This document shows, piece after piece, positions 53,727 through 59,856 of a stretch of 64,000 bases of DNA. Location of the stretch: positions 246,354 to 310,353 of the forward strand of contig JAKAPK010000001.1 in assembly GCA_021807125.1 (NCBI GenBank), in the 5' to 3' direction. Made by a program: the position numbers and the translations under genes. The notes under the pieces are model-generated. The model was not told the origin of the DNA and did not search any database. It saw nothing but the letters and a program-made list of their open reading frames with translations. Source of the DNA: Nanobdellota archaeon. Its GTDB lineage: Archaea; Nanobdellota; Nanobdellia; Parvarchaeales; Parvarchaeaceae. Positions within the stretch are counted from its first letter, which is position 1. Every line of letters begins with the position of its first letter.

Positions 53727-54017
53727 GATAGCTAGATTAGTTCGCGAAAGATCGGTTTTCTCAATAAAAAGACACTCAATTCTCCTTTTAGGATAATAGA
53801 TATGCACTTTATTCCTCTCCAAAACAAGTACCCCTATAAAAGGTATCCTCGACACTTGATGTGGATCAAAGGCCCACTTTACCCTATTTTAGGCCATTTT
53901 CTAACCTACAAAGGTATCCGATAGGTGCCTTTATGGGTACTGTGGTATCTATTTTGTACGGTTTCAGATACTATTGTAAAAGGTACCAAAAGAGCTAAAA
54001 AGCACCAAAATCAGACT
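53727..54017. other. 291-bp gene-free spacer with short repeated motifs
   Basis: No ORF fits. The motif AAAGGTAYC occurs three times on the plus strand: TATAAAAGGTATCC (53835), CTACAAAGGTATCCG (53907) and TGTAAAAGGTACC (53976), about 70 bp apart, with further partial copies (GTGGTATCT). It could be a regulator-binding array or decayed sequence after the nucleotidyltransferase remnant. Track ORF 53925-54173 runs into the opposite-strand acetyltransferase and is rejected. Confidence 0.4.
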
Positions 54018-54497
54018 TTATGCTATAAACCAATGCATAAATGGTGCCCCTTTATCGAAAGCAGCACCCAGCTTCTTATAAAATTTTATCGCCGATTTAT
54101 TCTTATCCCAAACACAAAAGTAGACCGCAAAGCCCCCTTTCTTTTTACATATGTCCGCAGCTCGCTTCATTAATAATTTACCTACGCCTTGGCCGCGCGC
54201 ATATGAGCTAACAAACAAATCGACTACATGTATTACCGGTCCCAACATCTCATCCGGATCGTATCCAAAATGATAACAGAGATATCCGACAGGAACACCG
54301 CCTTTTTTTGCTATCAACGTATAGAACAGGCGCTTCTTACCAAAGCCGTAACGCATGAAGGCTTTTTGCCGCTTTTGGGCATAGTTTTTACGTTTCTTGG
54401 TAGTAAGACTCTGCAGGTATGCATCAAATTCTTTCTGAAGTCTAAACACATCTATTGCATCGGATTTCCTGGCAGGCACGATTTCGATTTTGACCAT
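54018..54497 (-). CDS. GNAT-family N-acetyltransferase
   Basis: 159 aa, complete GNAT fold. The donor site is seen in VVDLFVSSYARGQGVGKLLMKRAADICKKKG (R-G-Q-G-V-G-x-L/L), followed by VYFCVWDKNKSAIKFYKKLGAAF, the standard N..A..FY.K.GF strand. N-terminal MVKIEIVPARKSDAIDVFRLQKEFDAYL is also typical. The stretch SLTTKKRKNYAQKRQKAFMRYGFGKKRLF is unusually basic. Last gene of the minus-strand accessory run; 141 bp from the ADP-ribosyltransferase-like gene. As toxin or modifying enzyme its substrate cannot be told. Confidence 0.85.
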   Translation of the reverse strand: MVKIEIVPARKSDAIDVFRLQKEFDAYLQSLTTKKRKNYAQKRQKAFMRYGFGKKRLFYTLIAKKGGVPVGYLCYHFGYDPDEMLGPVIHVVDLFVSSYARGQGVGKLLMKRAADICKKKGGFAVYFCVWDKNKSAIKFYKKLGAAFDKGAPFMHWFIA

Positions 54498-54638
54498 ATG
54501 ATAACTTACTGTAAACGAATTATATAAATATTAAAATTGATTCGAGCGGAATTAGAGGGGGGTAAAATTGCCATTTTGATGCTTTTTGACGGTAAATTAA
54601 GTCTCAACTATGCTTTTTAGCTGTGCTATGTCCTTGAT

Positions 54639-55097
54639 CTATACTTCTTTATGAGGACATTCTTCAAATGCTTTTTTGCACGCCTTACAATTGTCCTGAT
54701 TGCGATTATGTAAAGTTTCTCTTATTACCCTTGCTTTAGTAGGGGCGAATAAAAGATACTCAACGTAGTGTTTTACGCCGTCGTACCCACGACTTTTAGC
54801 TAAACTATTAAGAACATCGTCTCCTTTCATGTCTGCAGCAGCGAGTTCTGGGTCTTTTTCTTCTAACAAATCCAGAATTTTCACGCGTCTTAAACGTATT
54901 GTGTAAGTTACAGGTAAACTATGACGATTACGACGTTCTTCGGCGTGCGTATGAGCATATAGCCCGGCTTCATGCTTGCAATCGGTAAGATAAAGCCCAT
55001 AGCCAAACCTGCCATTGCTTTCGTGCAACACATCCATCAGACTCGAAACACCCCTGTAAAGCGTAAGGTCTTTGATTTTTCCCATAGTTTTGATCAT
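54639..55097 (-). CDS. Putative ADP-ribosyltransferase-like protein with C-terminal Cys cluster (paralogue A)
   Basis: 152 aa. The layout LTLYRGVS (strand with Arg), GRFGYGLYLTDCKHEAGLYAHTHAE (G-x-Y-L-T plus A..YA), and late GYDGVKHYVEYLLFAPTKARVIRE resembles ADP-ribosyltransferase toxins and PARP-like folds, where the last strand carries the catalytic Glu (here E in VEYLLF). A C-terminal CKACKKAFEECPH may bind zinc. 36% or so of positions look shared with the protein at 57054. Start uncertain: MIKTMGKIKD; the second ATG four codons later is possible, since the nucleotides TTAATGATCAAAACTATG also precede the next upstream gene. Assignment by pattern only. Confidence 0.55.
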   Translation of the reverse strand: MIKTMGKIKDLTLYRGVSSLMDVLHESNGRFGYGLYLTDCKHEAGLYAHTHAEERRNRHSLPVTYTIRLRRVKILDLLEEKDPELAAADMKGDDVLNSLAKSRGYDGVKHYVEYLLFAPTKARVIRETLHNRNQDNCKACKKAFEECPHKEV

Positions 55098-55172
55098 TAA
55101 CGGTTTAAGTTATAATTTTAATGTAAGATTCGAAGAGATATATAAGCATTAAACGCCCTTTTTGACTGGAAG

Positions 55173-55808
55173 CTAAGGAGTGCACATTGACCTCGGACCG
55201 TACATCGGGACACCAAGGACCATCTCTCTCTTACCGCCAAGGTTTCTATATATATCCCACCATCCATGTCCGTGGGCCGCTTCTAGATCGTTTCGATACC
55301 CGTGTATTATCCTATCCAGCTTGTGGGCTTCTTCGTGTATTATGGTCTGTTTTAATCCCGTACGGCCTTGTGAATACGGCGTACCTATCAGGGCATCCCT
55401 GATCACTAACACTAAATTTATCCTTATTTCCCCGGTTACTTGATTATAGTCTGCTTCTTTGTCTCTCGACAACAAGGCGATATGATAACTATGTGGTTCG
55501 GGAAGGATCAATGATTTCGGAAGCTTTAAACTTTCAATATAATTTCTATATTTTGGGTTATTCGTGTAAGAATCTCTGACTTCCCAGATTCTTTCAGCAA
55601 GCCGACTTTCCAGCATTTCGAGTGTTATTTTACCTTTCAATGGAGCCAAGCCCATCCAATTTACAAGGGCCCTCTCAAGGTCGGATTTTGTGACGTCTGA
55701 GTAAGGCGCTTGCTCACCCCGATACGTCCAATTGTAATGATCCGGTACTTTTATTCTACTCAGGTCTAAAATACCTTCTATTGGTCTTTTTTTCATAGTT
55801 TTGATCAT
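55173..55808 (-). CDS. Putative zinc metalloprotein with HEEAH motif (SprT/WLM-like)
   Basis: 211 aa. QTIIHEEAHKLDRIIHGYRNDLEAAHGHGWWDIYRNLGG has a zinc-binding H-E-x-x-H and, ~22 residues on, HGHGWW where SprT-like and WLM peptidases have the third His (usually H-G-x-x-[FW]). N-terminal ~45 residues (RPIEGILDLSRIKVPDHYNWTYRG) resemble the start of the next protein (FIEGILKIKPPARVNYTSRS). No signal peptide or membrane helix. Its start shares an 18-nt sequence with that of paralogue A. Could act on protein substrates, possibly with the neighbouring ADP-ribosyltransferase-like proteins (inference). Confidence 0.55.
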   Translation of the reverse strand: MIKTMKKRPIEGILDLSRIKVPDHYNWTYRGEQAPYSDVTKSDLERALVNWMGLAPLKGKITLEMLESRLAERIWEVRDSYTNNPKYRNYIESLKLPKSLILPEPHSYHIALLSRDKEADYNQVTGEIRINLVLVIRDALIGTPYSQGRTGLKQTIIHEEAHKLDRIIHGYRNDLEAAHGHGWWDIYRNLGGKREMVLGVPMYGPRSMCTP

Positions 55809-55836
55809 TAACCAATAATATTAAGTTAATTTAGAT

Positions 55837-56322
55837 TTAAGGACGTATATATGGATTCCAATACTCTGAGTTGCTTAATACTCTTACTTTCGGTTTCAGC
55901 ATCATCCGTTCGATTGCGTCATTTGCAGCGTCAAAATCATCATGCGTGTACGATATTATGCCGAACGCGTTCTTCAGCACCAGTTTCTGGTCATTTTCGT
56001 TGTATCGTCCTATACCTAGATAAGCTATCTGCGCCTTATATCTTGCAGGATGATGGACCTTTCCGTCGGCATGCATCAGTTCGTGAAGCAGGGAACGGTC
56101 GATAACACGCCACGAGGCTTCTTCTACAGGTAATCTTGTTTTCTGTGTGTATTGATATAACGGAAGATGCATTAGCCTGTTCACATAAATGGATATGCTG
56201 CCGCCCGGAAGCATCATTGCCGTGATACTATCGTCCGCAGTACCCTCATAAGATCTTGATGTGTAATTTACCCGTGCCGGTGGTTTGATCTTTAGAATTC
56301 CTTCTATAAATCGCTTTATCAT
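55837..56322 (-). CDS. Putative zinc metalloprotein with HELMH motif
   Basis: 161 aa. WRVIDRSLLHELMHADGKVHHPARYKAQIAYLG has an H-E-x-x-H motif with further His (KVHHPARYK) downstream as in SprT-like domains. Its N-terminus (MIKRFIEGILKIKPP) resembles that of the neighbour at 55173, so the two may be ancient duplicates with diverged cores. A beta-hairpin SISIYVNRLMHLPLY precedes the zinc helix. ATGA overlap with the membrane-protein gene upstream shows translational coupling. Substrate unknown. Confidence 0.55.
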   Translation of the reverse strand: MIKRFIEGILKIKPPARVNYTSRSYEGTADDSITAMMLPGGSISIYVNRLMHLPLYQYTQKTRLPVEEASWRVIDRSLLHELMHADGKVHHPARYKAQIAYLGIGRYNENDQKLVLKNAFGIISYTHDDFDAANDAIERMMLKPKVRVLSNSEYWNPYIRP

Positions 56323-56939
56323 GTTTTTACCGCCGGAACGTATTTTGTGCGACTCTGCTTCATGTAGCTTAAGCCTAAATCAACGCCTAAAATTATTGTT
56401 GCAGCACCGATCAGACCTTCAACCACATTCGATACTGGAGCACTATAGAGAATATCATTAACGACAGGCAAGAAGGATTGTGCTCCTATATATAGCCCGC
56501 CTGCCAGAAGTCCCAACGATGCTGCAGCTTTAGCATATAGGCTGCCGGAAGTCGATTTGTAACCGCTTGGAAATTTCGTACTTTCATGGATATAAGATCT
56601 TGCAGCAATTGTTCCTACGCCTAACAAAGCAGCCGCTGTCAATATTCCCAATGTATTGTTAGGCCCTCCGGAAATGCCTGTAGAAACGAAGAAAGAAGAT
56701 ATTCTATGGAACAGAGGATTTGAATAAATCTGACAGAAGATTCCGCACTGTCCCGGCGCTGCGGAAACGGATGTTGGCGTGCTGACCGCTCCGACGTCGT
56801 TTAACCTATCTAAAGTATCGACTTCTGTTAGACCTGTTCCTGAACTTAAGCCGAGTACGGCCAATAGGTGCTTTGGTTTGATAACGCGAATATTGCTCTT
56901 GTGATTCGTCAGACTGTCTTCTAAGGTGTTTTTTGCCAT
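56319..56939 (-). CDS. Membrane protein, unknown, coupled to the metalloprotein gene
   Basis: About 206 aa from MAKNTLEDSLTNHKS; the track ORF starts 19 codons earlier but the internal ATG is a more usual start. N-terminal ~70 residues soluble, then a weak hydrophobic/Ser-rich region with two Cys (GQCGIFCQIY), and at least three membrane segments: NTLGILTAAALLGVGTIAA, LYAKAAASLGLLAGGLYIGAQSF and VVEGLIGAATIILGVDLGLSY. Gly/Ala-rich helices. Not recognised. Its place between ADP-ribosyltransferase-like and metalloprotein genes suggests an anchor, pore or delivery component (inference). Confidence 0.55.
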   Translation of the reverse strand: MAKNTLEDSLTNHKSNIRVIKPKHLLAVLGLSSGTGLTEVDTLDRLNDVGAVSTPTSVSAAPGQCGIFCQIYSNPLFHRISSFFVSTGISGGPNNTLGILTAAALLGVGTIAARSYIHESTKFPSGYKSTSGSLYAKAAASLGLLAGGLYIGAQSFLPVVNDILYSAPVSNVVEGLIGAATIILGVDLGLSYMKQSRTKYVPAVKT

Positions 56940-57053
56940 CTTAAGCGGTATAAGAGAATATATTATATAAGTACTTTTGTTGCTGATAACTTGCATTAAA
57001 TCCTCTGGATAATAAAATATGAGCGGAAAATTTTTTCATGATTATAAACTGCC

Positions 57054-57506
57054 TCATGAACTATTCCCCGAAAAGCGCCTGCAGGTATCAGAAAACCCCT
57101 CTGGGTCCTCGCACACGGCACATCTGTATCCCTTACCATGGACCTGTCTTTCCACTATCCTGGCGTTATCCGTATCGAAAAGAAGATAAGTAGTGCCGAA
57201 ACGGTTTTCGCCCTTGACCACGTTGCAGTCTTTTGATCTTGCCAATTTCTCATAATCATTGTCTTCCACGGACTCATGCAAGCTATCGAGATCCAGTACT
57301 CTTGCATTCTCTATTCTTATCGTATAAGTAACAGGAGACTCTTTATTTCTCATAGAATGCCCGTGCGCGTAAATGTCCGCTTCATGCTTGAAATTAGTTA
57401 GATAGAGCCCTCTGTTCCAGCAGCCGTTCGTCTTTTTTAAGGCGCTCTCCAATCTGGAAACTCCCCTATAAAGCGTGATTTCTTTTTTCTCGATACTTTC
57501 ACCCAT
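57054..57506 (-). CDS. Putative ADP-ribosyltransferase-like protein (paralogue B)
   Basis: 150 aa. Aligns over its length with 54639: ITLYRGVSRLESALKKTNGCWNRGLYLTNFKHEADIYAHGHS vs LTLYRGVSSLMDVLHESNGRFGYGLYLTDCKHEAGLYAHTHA, then SPVTYTIRIENARVLDLD and TTYLLFDTDNARIVERQ. The Glu expected on the last strand (VEYLLF in paralogue A) is Thr here (TTYLLF), so it may be inactive or use another residue. The Cys cluster CAVCEDPEGFSDTC is kept. First gene of the minus-strand run 57506-54639; preceded by a 428-bp AT-rich gap with a palindrome. Confidence 0.55.
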   Translation of the reverse strand: MGESIEKKEITLYRGVSRLESALKKTNGCWNRGLYLTNFKHEADIYAHGHSMRNKESPVTYTIRIENARVLDLDSLHESVEDNDYEKLARSKDCNVVKGENRFGTTYLLFDTDNARIVERQVHGKGYRCAVCEDPEGFSDTCRRFSGNSS

Positions 57507-57934
57507 TTAATTATAATAGAAATCATTGAATAAATGGTTCACTACTTTTGTAAAGTCAATTTACTGCATTATCTATTGCATTTAATATGTTATTATATCA
57601 GTTTATTTGATATATTTATATATTAAAGTTATTAATATATTATCATACTATGCGCATATGACTTAAAGCTTATAAAGTCTAATTAAGCGTTTCATATTTA
57701 TCCTACTAGTAGGATAAGTAAGATTATATTATTACTGTTTACAAAAACGGAAAACTGCTTAATTCGGACGGAAATAAAGCGTTCACGATTACAACCAGTG
57801 AGAAATAATTTTGTCACAAACTGCATGTTGATTAGAATCAACGCACTCGACTTTATTATAATAAAGCGACCTTTTTAGTGATTCAAGATACTATTTCATG
57901 CTATCGATTACTATTACAAGTTATACTATATAGA
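57507..57934. other. 428-bp gene-free spacer
   Basis: AT-rich. Holds the promoter region of the minus-strand run (TATA-like repeats around 57580-57640), the 20-bp palindrome at 57698, two TAAAGTC motifs (57551 and 57673), and at 57722-57808 a startless reading frame ...ITVYKNGKLLNSDGNKAFTITTSEK that looks like the tail of a lost protein. The right part (57835-57930) contains the inverted repeat GATTAGAATC and nothing coding. Confidence 0.5.
57698..57717. repeat. Perfect 20-bp palindrome, operator-like
   Basis: TTATCCTACTAGTAGGATAA is identical to its reverse complement. It lies ~190 bp upstream of paralogue B and is followed by GTAAGAT. The half-site TTATCCTACT also occurs at 50840 at the other end of the accessory region. 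Most likely a dimeric regulator's binding site. Confidence 0.55.
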
Positions 57935-58252
57935 TTAGAAACTGTCAAAATCGTCAGAAAAGTACTCGCTATTGATTCTTTGCATTCTGTATTTGGAGTA
58001 TGTTGAAACACCGAGGTCCTTATCGAGCATTAATTCCGCTAATTGTTTACCATTTATTAAAATTAGATGTAAGTTTGGCTGACTGGCTGCTGATTCCAAA
58101 GCTTCTTTTGTGAAATCAGAGGTCGTTATAAAAATACCTTTACTGCCTTTTTGATTTACAGCACCAGCAAACTTTTGTATGTCTGGTCTACTAATTGTAT
58201 TTTCCCATCGTTTTGCTTGTATATAAATTTTATCTAAGCCGAGGGTATCCAC
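57935..58252 (-). pseudogene. Mrr-type restriction endonuclease, C-terminal fragment
   Basis: 105 codons starting with GTG: DTLGLDKIYIQAKRWENTISRPDIQKFAGAVNQKGSKGIFITTSDFTKEALESA is the second half of a Mrr_cat domain with the Q-A-K catalytic motif. The N-terminal winged helix and the first catalytic stretch (G-D-x-G-x-D) are missing, and an in-frame TGA lies seven codons upstream. The 5' end runs directly into the TraB-like fragment in another frame, which points to a deletion joining two genes. Remnant of a modified-DNA restriction enzyme. Confidence 0.7.
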
Positions 58253-58494
58253 ATATCTGAATCCAGATCAGACCAGCCAAAACATTCTGTAAGTAGATAT
58301 TCCGGTTTATACTTTTTTAACAGTTCTAGTTCGTAAGCTTTGTCCTCCAAACTTGTATGCGCCTCCCCGACTAGGATTATGTCATATTTACTAAGATCTT
58401 CGGTTAGTAATGGGTCTTTAGGTAGTTTTCCACACTTTTGGATATCAAAAACTAAAGATTCTAAATTATTAGCAGCTCCATCTTCTTTTACCAT
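58234..58494 (-). pseudogene. N-terminal fragment of a TraB/GumN- or ChaN-like protein
   Basis: 86 codons: SKYDIILVGEAHTSLEDKAYELELLKKYKPEYLLTECFG resembles the first strand and helix of TraB/PrgY/GumN-type or erythromycin-esterase-like domains (V-G-E-x-H motif, later LxE). Complete members have 200-400 residues, so this is truncated; the frame ends at the junction with the Mrr fragment. A short functional protein cannot be excluded but seems less likely. Confidence 0.45.
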
Positions 58495-58546
58495 ATATCA
58501 CTATAGAGTAGTAGTAATATATAAAGTTTTCAATACTTTAACTTTG

Positions 58547-58600
58547 GTTTACAAAGTCGACTTCTTGTTTATAAAGTCGCAGTTTTGTTTATATTCGATG
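58547..58600. repeat. Three direct repeats with 20-bp period
   Basis: GTTTACAAAGTCG (58547), GTTTATAAAGTCG (58567) and GTTTATATTCG (58587) start exactly 20 bp apart, i.e. about two helical turns, upstream of the gene at 58747. Related TTGTAAAGTC and TTATAAAGTC occur at 57548 and 57670. Likely binding sites for one protein on one face of the DNA. Confidence 0.55.
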
Positions 58601-58714
58601 GGCGTGATGGCACAAGTAACAGTGCTATATGTTGTAATTGGTGTTATCTAATACTTACCATTACAAATTTAATAAAAAGCCAAGTTATTTAAGTAGTACT
58701 ATACGGATAAAAAA

Positions 58715-58722
58715 TTTATATA
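58715..58722 (+). promoter_or_regulatory. TATA box before the gene at 58747
   Basis: GATAAAAAA-TTTATATA, 25-32 bp before the ATG, the spacing for a leaderless archaeal message. Confidence 0.55.
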
Positions 58723-58746
58723 CTAGATTCAATCTAATAAAAAACT

Positions 58747-59610
58747 ATGGAAAATGCGATTTCGGCACCGGTCTTTGATGAGATGGGGGAAGCGATTTCT
58801 GTTCTTTCAGAAACTGAAAAGGATGAGACTACGCGCGCGGTCAGGATAGCCCTAAATATGGTCGATAGAAACGAATTAAAAGAGATGTTTGACGACCCGG
58901 AAACTAAGAAAAAAATTGCAGATGACGTTAGCCAGAATATTCGTGAAAGTGGTCTTTTAGAGCTGCTTTATGACGAAACGCCAGACGATCAGATTGACGT
59001 AAGCACTATCACTGGGCAGATTTTAAACGCTACATTTGAAACGGCTTATAAGACTACATCTTACCTCATAGGTTCAAACCAAATAAAACCATACATAAGT
59101 AGATTAAGGGGCTATCTGGATAAGATACTAGTGTACGCGCGTGAAGAATTCAAGGATATTGATGACCTGCACAGCGGTGCTGTTCTTAAACACTTTCAAA
59201 AAGGATTCGACAGTATTATTGCGCTTATTCCGGAAAATCAACCATACCTGGTGTTACAGGACAAGATAGTAGATGAACTTGCACTTAGCGCAAAAAAGAG
59301 TGGCCTTGGAAGTGCTATTACACAACAGAATATAGACGCTGCCATAAGAAAGACAATCCCGACAAAGGCAGATTATACGAATTTTTACCAGGATTCTTAT
59401 AGGGAAATTAAGTTGATCGGACACACTATGATAAATAAACTTGGCGAGATCATTGCCAACGTTTTAAGGGATGTGACAGACGATGAGTCAGAGAGTGAAA
59501 TTTCCCCCATACAGTCCATGATGAATTCTATGTATACCGCAACAGAGAACGCATTTGAAAAAGTGATATTCTCAAAAAAAGAGAATGACGCAAAAAGAAT
59601 TTATGGCTAG
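58747..59610 (+). CDS. Unknown helical protein, 287 aa
   Basis: Not recognised. Predominantly alpha-helical, acidic in the first third (TEKDETTRAVRIALNMVDRNELKEMFDDPETKKKIADDVSQNIRESG), no signal peptide; one mildly hydrophobic stretch (GFDSIIALIPENQPYLVLQ). Possible coiled parts near the end (REIKLIGHTMINKLGEIIANVLRD). Standing alone behind a clear TATA box and the 20-bp-period repeats, which suggests its own regulation. Origin accessory by position. Confidence 0.65.
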   Translation: MENAISAPVFDEMGEAISVLSETEKDETTRAVRIALNMVDRNELKEMFDDPETKKKIADDVSQNIRESGLLELLYDETPDDQIDVSTITGQILNATFETAYKTTSYLIGSNQIKPYISRLRGYLDKILVYAREEFKDIDDLHSGAVLKHFQKGFDSIIALIPENQPYLVLQDKIVDELALSAKKSGLGSAITQQNIDAAIRKTIPTKADYTNFYQDSYREIKLIGHTMINKLGEIIANVLRDVTDDESESEISPIQSMMNSMYTATENAFEKVIFSKKENDAKRIYG

Positions 59611-59670
59611 CTTATAAAATTATACACAAATTATTAATTACCATATAATCTTGAGAGGTATAATGTCACT

Positions 59671-59811
59671 ATGACCGCTATCACAGTTACTGCTACCGGA
59701 TGGATGGTTGATATGGGCCTTATAAAAATAAATGACATATGGCTTTCTGAGGCTCCGCAAGGTGTTATATACAACGAACAGAAAGGTATGCGAGCTACTC
59801 TAATATACTAA
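59671..59811 (+). CDS. Possible 46-residue peptide
   Basis: ATG ORF encoding MTAITVTATGWMVDMGLIKIND.., ending just before the convergent surface-protein stop. A GAGAGG sits 5 nt before a second, out-of-frame ATG at 59662 whose ORF is only three codons long and overlaps this one (ATGTCACTATGACC), so start choice is unclear. Composition is protein-like, but there is no other support. It could equally be the tail of a decayed gene. Confidence 0.25.
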   Translation: MTAITVTATGWMVDMGLIKINDIWLSEAPQGVIYNEQKGMRATLIY

Positions 59812-59856
59812 ACCTAGCTTACGAAGAACCTTGGCATGTGTCTGCTTGCAAAATTA

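Noticed and set aside
53925-54173. 82-aa plus-strand ORF
   Set aside because: Its second half is antisense to the acetyltransferase gene and it resembles no protein.
57835-57930. tRNA-like or attachment-site sequence near 57.85 kb
   Set aside because: GATTAGAATC-type inverted repeats are present but no cloverleaf or tRNA 3' end repeat could be built.
58340-58651. 103-aa plus-strand ORF
   Set aside because: It is antisense to the TraB-like fragment and crosses the 20-bp-period repeat array; no start signal.
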